From Streptomyces sp. NBC_00154 (lineage in GTDB: Bacteria; Actinomycetota; Actinomycetes; Streptomycetales; Streptomycetaceae), in contig NZ_JAPEMI010000001.1 of assembly GCF_026342835.1 (NCBI RefSeq), positions 6,826,501 to 6,890,500 of the forward strand: DNA of 64,000 nucleotides. Reading direction: 5' to 3'. The notes beneath the pieces are model-generated. The model did no database searches. It was not told the DNA's origin and worked only from the letters and a program-made list of their open reading frames with translations. Of this stretch, positions 44,240 to 53,667 are shown piece by piece. Numbering within the stretch: the first letter of the stretch is position 1; each line of letters starts with the position of its first letter. A program made the translations under genes and the position numbers.

Positions 44240-45397
44240 ATGAACCGTTTGACGACGTCACAGGGCGGGTTCGACCTCGCCCGCTTCCCCGAGCACCCGC
44301 GCGACCCGTTCCGCGCCTGGGACGCTGCCGACGACTATCTGCTGCGGCAGCTGGAGGGGATCGATGGAGCAGAGCCGGTCGACCTGTCCGGCGCCGTGGT
44401 CGTGGTGGGCGACCGCTGGGGTGCGCTGACCACCGTGCTGGCCGGGCACCGCCCGGTACAGATCACCGACTCGTACCTCGCGCAGCGCGCCACCCTGGCG
44501 AACCTCGCCCGCAACGGTGACGACCCGGACACCGTACGTCTCCTGTCGGCCAGGGACACGCCACCGGACCGGATCGACGTCCTCCTCGTGCGCGTCCCGA
44601 AGAGTCTGGCGCTCCTGGAGGACCAGCTGCACCGGCTCGCCCCTGCCGTGCATGCCGGCACCGTCGTCATCGGCACCGGCATGGTGAAGGAGATCCACAC
44701 CTCCACCCTCAAACTGTTCGAGCGGATCATCGGCCCCACCCGCACCTCCCTCGCGGTCAAGAAGGCCCGACTGATCTTCTGCACCCCCGACCCGGCCCTG
44801 GCCCGCACCCCCAGTCCGTGGCCGCACCGCTACGACCTGCCCGAAGGTATCGGCGCCGTCTCCAGCCGGACCGTTGTCAACCACGCCGGGATCTTCTGCG
44901 CCGAGCGCCTCGACATCGGCACCCGCTTCTTCCTGAACCATCTGCCCGAGCGCAGCGGCCGGGACCGCATCGTCGACCTGGGCTGCGGAAACGGGGTCGT
45001 CGGCACCTCCGCCGCGCTCGCCAACCCCGAAGCGACGGTGACCTTCATCGACGAGTCGTACCTGGCGGTCGCCTCGGCCGAGGCGACGTTCCGGGCCAAC
45101 CTCGGGACGGACGCGGTGGCCGACTTCCTGGTCGGGGACGGGATGGCGGACGTACCGCCGGGCAGTGTCGACCTGGTGCTCAACAACCCGCCGTTCCACT
45201 CGCACCAGGCGACCACCGACGCCACGGCCCGGACCATGTTCCACGGGGCGCGTACCGCGCTGCGGCAGGGCGGCGAGCTGTGGGTCGTCGGCAACCGGCA
45301 TCTCGGGTACCACACCCAGTTGCGCCGCACCTTCGGCAACTGCACCACCGTCGCCGGTGACCCCAAGTTCGTCGTGCTGAGGGCCGTCAAGCGCTGA
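44240..45397 (+). CDS. RsmC/RlmG-type rRNA (guanine-N2) methyltransferase
   Basis: The 385-residue protein has two methyltransferase-like halves, as RlmG and RsmC do. The C-terminal one has the SAM motif IVDLGCGNGVVG and the catalytic NPPF motif (VLNNPPFHSHQA). The N-terminal half is degenerate and helps RNA binding. Its order and length fit RlmG (23S G1835) best, but RsmC (16S G1207) is not excluded. A TAGCCT box just ahead of the ATG suggests a very short leader. Confidence 0.88.
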   Translation: MNRLTTSQGGFDLARFPEHPRDPFRAWDAADDYLLRQLEGIDGAEPVDLSGAVVVVGDRWGALTTVLAGHRPVQITDSYLAQRATLANLARNGDDPDTVRLLSARDTPPDRIDVLLVRVPKSLALLEDQLHRLAPAVHAGTVVIGTGMVKEIHTSTLKLFERIIGPTRTSLAVKKARLIFCTPDPALARTPSPWPHRYDLPEGIGAVSSRTVVNHAGIFCAERLDIGTRFFLNHLPERSGRDRIVDLGCGNGVVGTSAALANPEATVTFIDESYLAVASAEATFRANLGTDAVADFLVGDGMADVPPGSVDLVLNNPPFHSHQATTDATARTMFHGARTALRQGGELWVVGNRHLGYHTQLRRTFGNCTTVAGDPKFVVLRAVKR

Positions 45398-45500
45398 CCG
45401 ACGGACGGGGCCCCCATGGCCCTTCCGGATTCTTGCAACACGTTCTACTGTGTGCGCCGCCGCACACGGACGACGCGACCGCGAGACTCCTGGAGGGGCC

Positions 45501-46691
45501 GTGCACCTCGAATACACGCCTGAGCAACAGCAGTTGCGCGCCGAGCTGCGCACGTACTTCGCCGGACTCGTTCCCGACAACGCCTACAGCAGGTACGACG
45601 ACCCCGCCGCCCAGAAACGCTTCTACCGCGAGACGATCCGCCGCCTCGGCGCCGACGGCTGGCTCGGCGTCGGCTGGCCGTCGGAATACGGCGGACGCGG
45701 CCTGTCCCCGATGGAACAGTTCATCTTCTTCGACGAGGCCGCTCAGGCAGGCGTACCGCTGCCGCTGATGGCCCTCAACACCGTCGGCCCGACGATCATG
45801 CAGTTCGGCACGGACGAACAGAAGGCATACTTCCTGCCGAAGATCCTGGCCGGCGAGATCGACTTCGCGATCGGCTACAGCGAACCCGACGCCGGCACCG
45901 ACCTGGCCGCCCTCAAGACCCGGGCCGTACGCGACGGCGACGAGGCCACCGGCCACTACACGGTCAACGGTCAGAAGATCTGGACGACCAACGGCGACAC
46001 CGCCGACTGGGTCTGGCTCGCTGTCCGCACCGACCCCGACGCCCCGCCCCACAAGGGGATCACGATGCTGCTGGTCCCGACCGGCGACCCCGGCTACTCC
46101 TGCACCCTGATCAACACCCTCGCCTCGCACGACACCACCGCCAGCTACTACGAGAACATCCGTGTCCCCGCCTCCCGCCGCGTCGGCGACGAGAACAAGG
46201 GGTGGCGGCTCATCACCAACCAGCTCAACCACGAACGCGTCACCCTCGCCGCCCACGGCACCATGGCCATCCGCGCCCTGCACAACGTGCAGCGCTGGGC
46301 CACCGACACCGAGCTGGCCGACGGGCGCCGGGTCATCGACCTCGGCTGGGTCCGCACCCGACTCGCCCGCACCCACACCCGGCTCGACGCCATGAAACTC
46401 CTCAACTGGCAGATGGTCTCCGCCGTCCAGGAGGGCACCCTCACCCCGCAGGACGCCTCCGCCGTCAAGGTCTACGGCTCCGAGGCGCGCCGTGACGCCT
46501 ACGCCTGGCTGATGGAGGTCGTCGGCTCGGCCGGACCGCTCAAGGAGGGCTCGGCGGGCGCCGTCCTGCACGGCGAACTCGAACGCGGCTACCGGTCCGC
46601 CGTCATCTTCACCTTCGGTGGCGGCAACAACGAGATCCAGCGGGAAATCATCTCGTGGATCGGTCTGGGGATGCCGCGTGTGCGCCGCTGA
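45501..46691 (+). CDS. Acyl-CoA dehydrogenase
   Basis: The 396-residue flavoprotein oxidises an acyl-CoA to the enoyl-CoA and gives electrons to ETF. It has the family segments GWPSEYGGRGLSPMEQ, FAIGYSEPDAGTDLAALKTR and GQKIWTTNGD in the FAD-binding middle domain, and FTFGGGNNEIQREIISWIGL at the C-terminus. The usual catalytic Glu position and chain specificity cannot be fixed by eye. It resembles the FadE17/FadE26-like group used for sterol side chains and branched acids. GGAGG lies just before the GTG at 45501. Confidence 0.9.
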   Translation: MHLEYTPEQQQLRAELRTYFAGLVPDNAYSRYDDPAAQKRFYRETIRRLGADGWLGVGWPSEYGGRGLSPMEQFIFFDEAAQAGVPLPLMALNTVGPTIMQFGTDEQKAYFLPKILAGEIDFAIGYSEPDAGTDLAALKTRAVRDGDEATGHYTVNGQKIWTTNGDTADWVWLAVRTDPDAPPHKGITMLLVPTGDPGYSCTLINTLASHDTTASYYENIRVPASRRVGDENKGWRLITNQLNHERVTLAAHGTMAIRALHNVQRWATDTELADGRRVIDLGWVRTRLARTHTRLDAMKLLNWQMVSAVQEGTLTPQDASAVKVYGSEARRDAYAWLMEVVGSAGPLKEGSAGAVLHGELERGYRSAVIFTFGGGNNEIQREIISWIGLGMPRVRR

Positions 46692-46745
46692 CCGGCGGCG
46701 TGTGACGAGAAATTCTGGTTGGCCGGTTGGTCCGCCCCGTTTTTT

Positions 46746-47633
46746 TCAGCGCATCTCTGTCCGGAACGCCACCGGAGTCGTCCCGGTGTGCTGATGGAAG
46801 AACTTCGAGAAGTTAGCCGCGTCGGGAAAGCCCACTGAGGCACCGATGCGGCCGATCGGCATGTCCGTGTGGGCCAGTAGACGCATGGCCTCGAGGACGA
46901 CGCGTTTGTCGATGAAGCCCTTGGGGGTCCTGCCGGTAGCCGCGCCCACCGCGCGGACGAGGGTGCGGCGGGAGTAGCCGAGGGCGTCCGCGTACGCGCT
47001 GACGCTGTGGTTGGTGGCGAAGCCCTTCTCGACCGCGTCCCGGAAGCGGGTGAAAGTGGTGTCGGTCTGCTCGTGTGCCGTCTTGGCAGAGCTCGCTGCG
47101 AGGTGGGCCAGGCGGAGCAGGAACGCGGTCAGGGAGTGCCGGAGCACCGCGGTGTGGAGACTGAGGGGCAGTGTGGTCGTGTCGACGTACTCGCGCTCCA
47201 GTTGGGCGAGGGAGTGCTCGAGGGCGGAGAGCTGGTGCGGGTCGGGGCGCAGGAGCGGGGGCTGGTCATAGCGGTACAAGCCAGTCGCCTCCACGGTCGC
47301 CCGGGGCAGGAAGCCGGGCTGCATGGTCAGGACGGTGCCGCGGTAGGCGGCCGTGGGGGAGAAGCGGTGCACCTGGCCCGGGCGGATCCATAGGAGATCG
47401 CCGGCGGAGGCCTCGTACTCGGCGAAGTCGATCATGTGTCTGACGGGACCGCCGTGGAACAGCATCACCACGTGGAAGTCGACGCGGTGCACGCGCTCCA
47501 AAGGCGCGTCCGCATGCCAGGTGCGGCCCGGCCCCATGGGCCCGACCTGCATGCCTACGCCGCAGACGCTCAGGCTCGTGGGGAAGGGAAAGGTTTTGAT
47601 CCCTCCACTCTCTTGGGTCGGTTTGTCCGTCAT
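46746..47633 (-). CDS. AraC-family regulator divergent from the pentose-phosphate operon
   Basis: The 295-residue protein has an N-terminal cupin/AraC-binding domain (VHRVDFHVVMLFHGGPVRHM, ASAGDLLWIRPGQVHRFSP) and a C-terminal double helix-turn-helix (VSAYADALGYSRRTLVRAVG; MPIGRIGASVGFPDAANFSK). ATG at 47633 is used because the conserved region starts nearby; a longer form from 47720 would begin inside the AAAAGT palindrome. It converges on the acyl-CoA dehydrogenase, with a T7 run at 46740-46746 between them, and is divergent from tkt, so it may be the sugar-responsive activator or repressor of that operon. Confidence 0.88.
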   Translation of the reverse strand: MTDKPTQESGGIKTFPFPTSLSVCGVGMQVGPMGPGRTWHADAPLERVHRVDFHVVMLFHGGPVRHMIDFAEYEASAGDLLWIRPGQVHRFSPTAAYRGTVLTMQPGFLPRATVEATGLYRYDQPPLLRPDPHQLSALEHSLAQLEREYVDTTTLPLSLHTAVLRHSLTAFLLRLAHLAASSAKTAHEQTDTTFTRFRDAVEKGFATNHSVSAYADALGYSRRTLVRAVGAATGRTPKGFIDKRVVLEAMRLLAHTDMPIGRIGASVGFPDAANFSKFFHQHTGTTPVAFRTEMR

Positions 47634-47711
47634 ATCCCTCTCGCGTCGCCTCGGTCCCGCACTCGCTGTCCCACTTTCACCGAAGGCTGACACAGGGGCA
47701 CCTTCCCCAGC

Positions 47712-47726
47712 AAAAGTCATACTTTT
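47712..47726. promoter_or_regulatory. Palindrome in the araC-tkt intergenic region
   Basis: AAAAGT-CAT-ACTTTT is a perfect 6-bp inverted repeat with a 3-base centre, very A+T-rich in a G+C-rich window. It lies about 55 bases upstream of the transketolase start and 80 bases upstream of the regulator start, a good place for a shared operator. Confidence 0.55.
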
Positions 47727-47779
47727 AGGTTTGAACGCATCAGAGCAGCAAACCGGCTCCTATCGAGGACTTCTTGAAG

Positions 47780-49867
47780 ATGAGCACGCAGACACCTGGC
47801 GGCTTCCCCGACGGTTTCGAGTGGACCGAACTCGACCGCCGTGCCGTCGACACCGCCCGCCTTCTGGCGGCCGATGCCGTACAGCGAGTCGGAAACGGCC
47901 ACCCGGGCACCGCGATGAGTCTGGCGCCAGCCGCGTACACCCTCTTTCAGAAGGTGATGCGGCACGACCCGGCCGACCCGGAGTGGACCGGCCGCGACCG
48001 CTTCGTTCTCTCCCCGGGCCACACCTCGCTGACCCTGTACACCCAGCTCTTCCTCTCCGGGTACGAGCTGGAACTGGACGATCTGAAGGCGTTCAGGACG
48101 CACGGTTCGAAGACGCCCGGTCACCCTGAGTACGGGCACACGGCGGGTGTCGAGACGACCACCGGTCCGCTCGGTCAGGGTGTCGCCAACGCCGTGGGCA
48201 TGGCGATGGCGGCTCGCTACGAGCGCGGCCTGTTCGACCCAGAGGCGCCGGAGGGCGATTCTCCCTTCGACCACACCATCTGGGCGATCGTCTCGGACGG
48301 CGACCTGGAGGAGGGTATATCCGCCGAGGCCTCTTCCCTCGCGGGTCACCAGAAGCTCGGCAACCTCGTCTTCGTCTACGACGACAACCACATCTCCATC
48401 GAGGGCGACACGGCAACCGCCTTCTCCGAGGACGTCCTGAAGCGGTACGAGGCGTACGGCTGGCACGTCCAGCGGATCGAGCCCTCGGCCGACGGCGACA
48501 TCGACGTCCGAGCGCTGTACGAGGCGCTGACCGCCGCCCGCGCCGAGACCGGGCGCCCCTCGATCATCGCGATGCGCACGATCATCGCTTGGCCTGCCCC
48601 GAACGCGCAGAACACCGAGGCCTCGCACGGCTCGGCGCTCGGCGCCGAGGAGATCGCGGCTACCAAGCGGGTTCTGGGCTTCGACCCGGAGCAGTCCTTC
48701 CAGGTGGAGCCCGAGGTACTGGCCCACGCTCGCGAGGCCCTCGACCGAGGCGCCGAGGCGCACGCCGCCTGGGACAAACAGATCTCCGAGTGGCGCACCG
48801 CCGACCCCGAGCACGCCGAACTGTTCGACCGCGTCGTCGCCGGTCAGCTGCCCGAGGGCTGGGAGGCTGCTCTGCCGCAGTTCGAGGCGGGCACATCCGT
48901 CGCGACCCGTGCCGCATCCGGCAAGGTGCTGCAGGCGCTCGGCGGTGTGATCCCCGAGCTGTGGGGCGGCTCCGCCGACCTCGCCGGCTCGAACAACACC
49001 ACGATCGACAGGACCAGCTCCTTCCTGCCCGAGGGTAACCCGCTGCCGGCGGCCGACCCGTACGGCCGCACGGTCCACTTCGGCATCCGCGAGCATTCGA
49101 TGGCCGCCGAGATGAACGGCATGGCTCTGCACGGCAACACCCGCATCTACGGCGGCACCTTCCTGGTCTTCTCCGACTACATGCGCAACGCCGTGCGCCT
49201 GTCCGCGCTGATGGAGCTTCCGGTCACGTACGTATGGACCCACGACTCCATCGGCCTCGGCGAGGACGGCCCGACCCACCAGCCGGTCGAGCACCTGGCC
49301 TCGCTGCGCGCCATCCCCGGCCTGAACATCGTCCGCCCGGCCGACGCCAACGAGACCGTGATCGCCTGGGCCGAGATCCTCAGGCGGCACGCCACGAACC
49401 CGGCTCCGCACGGCCTCGCGCTGACGCGCCAGGGTGTGCCGACGTACGAGGCGAACCCCGAGACGGTGAAGGGGGGTTACATCCTGCGTGACTCCTCCGC
49501 CGAGACCCCTGACGTCATCCTCATCGCCACCGGCTCCGAGGTGCAGCTCGCCGTCGCGGCGCGTGAGCAGCTCGAGGCCGAGGGGGTCGGTACGCGTGTC
49601 GTGTCGATGCCGTCCGTCGAGTGGTTCGAGGAGCAATCCGCGGAGTACCGCGCGAGCGTGCTTCCGGCGTCCGTGAAGGCCCGTGTGGCGGTCGAGGCAG
49701 GGATCGGCCTGACCTGGTACCGGTACGTCGGTGACGCCGGACGCATCGTCTCCCTCGAGCACTTCGGCGCCTCCGCCGACGCCAAGACCCTGTTCGCCGA
49801 GTACGGCTTCACCGCCGAGAGCGTCGCCTCCGCCGCGCGGGAATCTCTCGCCGCCGCGCGTGGTTGA
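47780..49867 (+). CDS. tkt: Transketolase
   Basis: Transketolase moves two-carbon units between sugar phosphates using thiamine diphosphate. The 695-residue protein shows HPGTAMSLAPAAYTLF, SPGHTSLTLYTQLFL, GVETTTGPLGQGVANAVGMA, the ThDP/metal motif SDGDLEEG...YDDNHISI and the pyrimidine-domain HFGIREHSMAAEMNGMALHG and THDSIGLGEDGPTHQPVE. It is first in the tkt-tal-zwf-opcA-pgi-gnd operon. ATG at 47780 is about ten bases after GAGGA; a TTG six bases earlier is the alternative. Confidence 0.97.
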   Translation: MSTQTPGGFPDGFEWTELDRRAVDTARLLAADAVQRVGNGHPGTAMSLAPAAYTLFQKVMRHDPADPEWTGRDRFVLSPGHTSLTLYTQLFLSGYELELDDLKAFRTHGSKTPGHPEYGHTAGVETTTGPLGQGVANAVGMAMAARYERGLFDPEAPEGDSPFDHTIWAIVSDGDLEEGISAEASSLAGHQKLGNLVFVYDDNHISIEGDTATAFSEDVLKRYEAYGWHVQRIEPSADGDIDVRALYEALTAARAETGRPSIIAMRTIIAWPAPNAQNTEASHGSALGAEEIAATKRVLGFDPEQSFQVEPEVLAHAREALDRGAEAHAAWDKQISEWRTADPEHAELFDRVVAGQLPEGWEAALPQFEAGTSVATRAASGKVLQALGGVIPELWGGSADLAGSNNTTIDRTSSFLPEGNPLPAADPYGRTVHFGIREHSMAAEMNGMALHGNTRIYGGTFLVFSDYMRNAVRLSALMELPVTYVWTHDSIGLGEDGPTHQPVEHLASLRAIPGLNIVRPADANETVIAWAEILRRHATNPAPHGLALTRQGVPTYEANPETVKGGYILRDSSAETPDVILIATGSEVQLAVAAREQLEAEGVGTRVVSMPSVEWFEEQSAEYRASVLPASVKARVAVEAGIGLTWYRYVGDAGRIVSLEHFGASADAKTLFAEYGFTAESVASAARESLAAARG

Positions 49868-49895
49868 TCAGGCCGCCAGAAAGAGGAGAATCACT

Positions 49896-51023
49896 GTGAG
49901 CAACACCGCCGAACCCCTCAAGGCCCTCTCCGAGGAAGGCGTTTCCATCTGGTTGGACGATCTGTCCCGCAAGCGGATCGCATCCGGCAATCTCGCCGAA
50001 CTCATCGAGCGGAAGCACGTGGTGGGCGTCACCACCAACCCTTCGATCTTCCAGGCCGCCATCGGCTCCGGCGAGGGGTACGAGGAGCAGCTGGCCGACC
50101 TCGCCGTGCGCGGCGTCACGGTCGACGAGGCCGTCCGCATGATGACTACCGCCGACGTCCGCGCCGCTGCCGACATCCTGCGGCCCGTGTTCGACGCGAC
50201 CCGCGGCCGAGACGGCCGGGTCTCCATCGAGGTCGACCCGCGCCTGGCCCACGACACCGCGGCGACCGTCGCCGAGGCCAAGCAGCTCGGATGGCTGGTC
50301 GACCGCCCGAACGTGATGATCAAGATACCGGCGACGAAGGCCGGGCTCCCGGCGATCACCGAGGTCATCGGCCTCGGCATCAGCGTCAACGTCACGTTGA
50401 TCTTCTCGCTGGAGCGCTACCGCGAGGTCATGAACGCGTACCTGGCGGGCCTGGAGAAGGCGCAGGCATCGGGCATCGACCTGTCCACCGTTCATTCGGT
50501 CGCCTCGTTCTTCGTCTCCCGCGTCGACAGCGAGATCGACAAGCGCCTTGCGAAGGTCGGCACGGACGAGGCGCTCGCACTCAGGGGCAGGGCCGCGCTC
50601 GCCAACGCCCGTCTCGCATACGAGGCGTACGAGGGCGTCTTCGCCGCCGACCGCTGGACCGCCCTCGCCACCGCGAGCGCCAACAAGCAGCGTCCTCTGT
50701 GGGCCTCGACGGGCGTCAAGGAACCCGCGTACAAGGACACCCTGTACGTCGACGAGCTGGTCGCGCCCGGCGCGGTCAACACCATGCCGGAGGCGACCCT
50801 CGAAGCCACCGCCGACCACGGCGACATCCACGGCGACTCGGTGACCGGCGGCTACGCCCAGGCCCGCGCCGATCTTGCAGCCGTCGAGCGGCTCGGGATC
50901 TCGTACGACGAGGTCGTGAAGCAGCTGGAGGACGAGGGCGTCTCGAAGTTCGAGGCGGCCTGGGAAGACCTGCTGGGTGTGGTCGCGACCTCGCTGAGCA
51001 GCAAGGGAGTTGAGGGAGAATGA
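49896..51023 (+). CDS. tal: Transaldolase
   Basis: Transaldolase moves a dihydroxyacetone unit from sedoheptulose 7-phosphate to glyceraldehyde 3-phosphate. The 375-residue protein has VGVTTNPSIFQAAIG, VSIEVDPRLAHDT and the Schiff-base lysine in PNVMIKIPATKAGL, then GISVNVTLIFSLERYREVMN. Start GTG at 49896 has GAGGAG eight bases upstream. It is a separate enzyme, not fused to glucose-6-phosphate isomerase. Its stop overlaps the zwf start (ATGA). Confidence 0.97.
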   Translation: MSNTAEPLKALSEEGVSIWLDDLSRKRIASGNLAELIERKHVVGVTTNPSIFQAAIGSGEGYEEQLADLAVRGVTVDEAVRMMTTADVRAAADILRPVFDATRGRDGRVSIEVDPRLAHDTAATVAEAKQLGWLVDRPNVMIKIPATKAGLPAITEVIGLGISVNVTLIFSLERYREVMNAYLAGLEKAQASGIDLSTVHSVASFFVSRVDSEIDKRLAKVGTDEALALRGRAALANARLAYEAYEGVFAADRWTALATASANKQRPLWASTGVKEPAYKDTLYVDELVAPGAVNTMPEATLEATADHGDIHGDSVTGGYAQARADLAAVERLGISYDEVVKQLEDEGVSKFEAAWEDLLGVVATSLSSKGVEGE

Positions 51024-52735
51024 GTGAGCGCGAGACGCTTCCCGGTGGTGCCGCGCAGGATGCGCCCGCCGCGGCGGGCGGATCTGGTGACGCGGCCGTG
51101 GAACCGGGCGGCGTGAGTGCCGGATCAGGTGACGGGGCCCGGGAATCGGGCGGCGACGCGGCCGCGACACCCGGCGACGTGATGGGCGCCGGCAGCGCTA
51201 CCGCCTCGGCCTTCGACTGGAACAACCCGCTCCGTGACCCCCGCGACCGCCGCCTTCCTCGTGTCGCGGGCCCCTCCGGCCTCGTCATTTTCGGTGTCAC
51301 CGGCGACCTCTCCCGCAAGAAGCTGATGCCCGCCGTCTACGACCTCGCGAATCGGGGTCTGCTCCCGCCGGGCTTCTCGCTCCTCGGGTTCGCCCGGCGC
51401 GAGTGGGAGGACCAGGACTTCGCGCAGGTGGTGCACGACTCGGTGCGCGAGCACGCCCGCACGGAGTTCCGTGAGGAGGTCTGGCAGCAGCTGGCCGAGG
51501 GCATGCGGTTCATCCCGGGCGACTTCGACGACGACAAGGCGTTCAAGCAACTCCGCTCCGCAGTGGACGAGTTGGACGCGTCTCGGGGCACCAGTGGCAA
51601 CTACGCCTTCTACCTCTCGGTACCGCCGAAGTTCTTCCCGAAGGTCGTCCAGCAGCTGAAGAAGCACGGTCTCGCGGACGCGCCGGAGGGTTCCTGGCGG
51701 CGTGCGGTCATCGAGAAGCCGTTCGGCCACGACCTGGCCAGTGCGCGCGAACTGAACGCGATCGTGCACGAGGTGTTCGACCCGGACCAGGTGTTCCGTA
51801 TCGACCACTACCTCGGCAAGGAGACGGTTCAGAACATCCTGGCGCTGCGCTTCGCCAACCAGATGTACGAGCCCATCTGGAACCGCAGTTACGTCGACCA
51901 CGTGCAGATCACGATGGCCGAGGACATCGGTATCGGCGGCCGCGCCGGTTACTACGACGGCATCGGCTCGGCCCGTGACGTCATCCAGAACCACCTTCTC
52001 CAGCTCATGGCGCTGACCGCCATGGAGGAGCCGGCCGCCTTCGACGCCGAGTCGCTGCTCACCGAGAAGCTGAAGGTCCTCAAGGCCGTGAAGCTGCCGG
52101 AGAAGCTGGGCGAGCACACTGTGCGCGGGCAGTATGCCGCGAGCTGGCAGGGTGGCGAGAAGGTGCGCGGCTATCTGCAGGAGGACGGCATCGACCCCAA
52201 GTCGACGACCGACACCTACGCGGCCGTCAAGCTGGAGGTCGACAACCGTCGCTGGGCGGGCGTCCCCTTCTATCTGCGCACCGGAAAGCGCCTCGGCCGC
52301 CGCGTGACCGAGATCGCGGTTGTCTTCCAGCGCGCGCCCCACTCGCCCTTCGACTCGACCGCCACCGAGGAGCTCGGTGCGAACGCGATCGTCATCCGTG
52401 TCCAGCCCGACGAGGGCATGACGGTGCGCTTCGGATCGAAGGTGCCGGGTACGTCGATGGAGATACGGGACGTCACGATGGACTTCGCGTACGGCGATTC
52501 CTTCACCGAGTCCAGCCCGGAGGCGTACGAACGCCTCATCCTGGACGTTCTGCTGGGCGACGCCAACCTCTTTCCCCGTCACCAAGAGGTGGAGGAGTCC
52601 TGGAAGATTCTCGACCCGATCGAGGGGTACTGGGAGGCGCACGGCAAGCCCGCGCCGTACGCGTCGGGCAGCTGGGGTCCCGAAGAAGCCCACGAGATGC
52701 TCGCACGAGACGGACGGAGCTGGCGCAGGCCATGA
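51020..52735 (+). CDS. zwf: Glucose-6-phosphate 1-dehydrogenase with N-terminal low-complexity extension
   Basis: It oxidises glucose 6-phosphate to 6-phosphogluconolactone, making NADPH. The 571-residue protein has the nucleotide motif VIFGVTGDLSRKKLMPA (near residue 90) and the catalytic RIDHYLGKETVQN. The first ~65 residues are a Gly/Ala/Glu/Asp-rich, probably disordered tail that most homologues of ~510 residues lack. It overlaps tal upstream and opcA downstream by four bases each, which implies coupled translation. Confidence 0.97.
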   Translation: MSERETLPGGAAQDAPAAAGGSGDAAVEPGGVSAGSGDGARESGGDAAATPGDVMGAGSATASAFDWNNPLRDPRDRRLPRVAGPSGLVIFGVTGDLSRKKLMPAVYDLANRGLLPPGFSLLGFARREWEDQDFAQVVHDSVREHARTEFREEVWQQLAEGMRFIPGDFDDDKAFKQLRSAVDELDASRGTSGNYAFYLSVPPKFFPKVVQQLKKHGLADAPEGSWRRAVIEKPFGHDLASARELNAIVHEVFDPDQVFRIDHYLGKETVQNILALRFANQMYEPIWNRSYVDHVQITMAEDIGIGGRAGYYDGIGSARDVIQNHLLQLMALTAMEEPAAFDAESLLTEKLKVLKAVKLPEKLGEHTVRGQYAASWQGGEKVRGYLQEDGIDPKSTTDTYAAVKLEVDNRRWAGVPFYLRTGKRLGRRVTEIAVVFQRAPHSPFDSTATEELGANAIVIRVQPDEGMTVRFGSKVPGTSMEIRDVTMDFAYGDSFTESSPEAYERLILDVLLGDANLFPRHQEVEESWKILDPIEGYWEAHGKPAPYASGSWGPEEAHEMLARDGRSWRRP

Positions 52736-53667
52736 AGATCGATCTGACCGACACCACGGCAAGCAAGATCAACAAAGCGCTCGTGCAGGGGCGCCGAGCT
52801 ATCGGTACTCCCGCCATGGGCATGGTCCTGACGATGGTCATCGTGACCGACGAGGAAAACGCGTACGACTCGACCAAGGCGGCCGAGGAGGCCTCTCGCG
52901 AGCATCCCTCGCGCACCCTGGTCGTCATCAAACGCGTCGCACGCACCCCGCGCGACCGCACGAACTCCCGCCTGGACGCGGAGGTGCGGGTCGGCTCGGA
53001 CGCGGGCACCGGTGAGACGGTCGTCCTGCGTACGTACGGCGAAGTCTCCGACCACGCCGACTCGGTGGTCCTGCCACTGCTGCTGCCGGACGCGCCGGTT
53101 GTCGTCTGGTGGCCGGTGGACGCGCCCGACGTCCCGGCCAAGGATCCGTTGGGCGCCCTGGCACAGCGGCGGATCACCGACATGTACGCCGTCGAGGCCC
53201 CGCTCGTCGCCCTGGACGCCCGCGTCTCCTCGTACGCGCCCGGCGACACCGACCTGGCGTGGACCCGGCTGACGCCGTGGCGTTCGATGCTGGCCGCGGC
53301 GCTGGACCAGGCCCGTAAGAAGGTTGTGTCGGCCGTCGTGGAGAGTGAGGCCGAGAACCCGAGTGCCGAGCTGCTGGCCCGCTGGCTGGAGGCCCGGCTC
53401 GAGGTCCCGGTCGAGCGCATCGTCACCGCCGGGCCGGTGGTGACGGCCGTCCGGCTCGGAACCGAGAGCGGCGACATCGTGATCGACCGCCCCGACGGCC
53501 CGCTGGCCACACTGTCGCTGCCGGGCCAGCCCTCGCGCACCCTCGCCCTGAAGGTGCGCAGCACCTCCGAGTTGATTGCCGAGGAGCTGCGCCGCCTCGA
53601 CGCGGACGAGATGTATGCCGTCGCCCTGCGCGGCGACGGCACCAAGGAGAACCCCCGTCATGTCTGA
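52732..53667 (+). CDS. opcA: Glucose-6-phosphate dehydrogenase assembly protein OpcA
   Basis: OpcA binds glucose-6-phosphate dehydrogenase and raises its activity. The 311-residue protein has the family start KIDLTDTTASKINKAL, the HPSRTLVVIKRVART stretch and PVVVWWPVDAP. It directly follows zwf with an ATGA overlap, as is usual in actinobacteria and cyanobacteria, and its end overlaps pgi. Confidence 0.96.
   Translation: MKIDLTDTTASKINKALVQGRRAIGTPAMGMVLTMVIVTDEENAYDSTKAAEEASREHPSRTLVVIKRVARTPRDRTNSRLDAEVRVGSDAGTGETVVLRTYGEVSDHADSVVLPLLLPDAPVVVWWPVDAPDVPAKDPLGALAQRRITDMYAVEAPLVALDARVSSYAPGDTDLAWTRLTPWRSMLAAALDQARKKVVSAVVESEAENPSAELLARWLEARLEVPVERIVTAGPVVTAVRLGTESGDIVIDRPDGPLATLSLPGQPSRTLALKVRSTSELIAEELRRLDADEMYAVALRGDGTKENPRHV

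Noticed and set aside
47717..49762. 681-codon minus-strand open frame
   Set aside because: It is antisense to transketolase. The plus-strand product is unmistakable.
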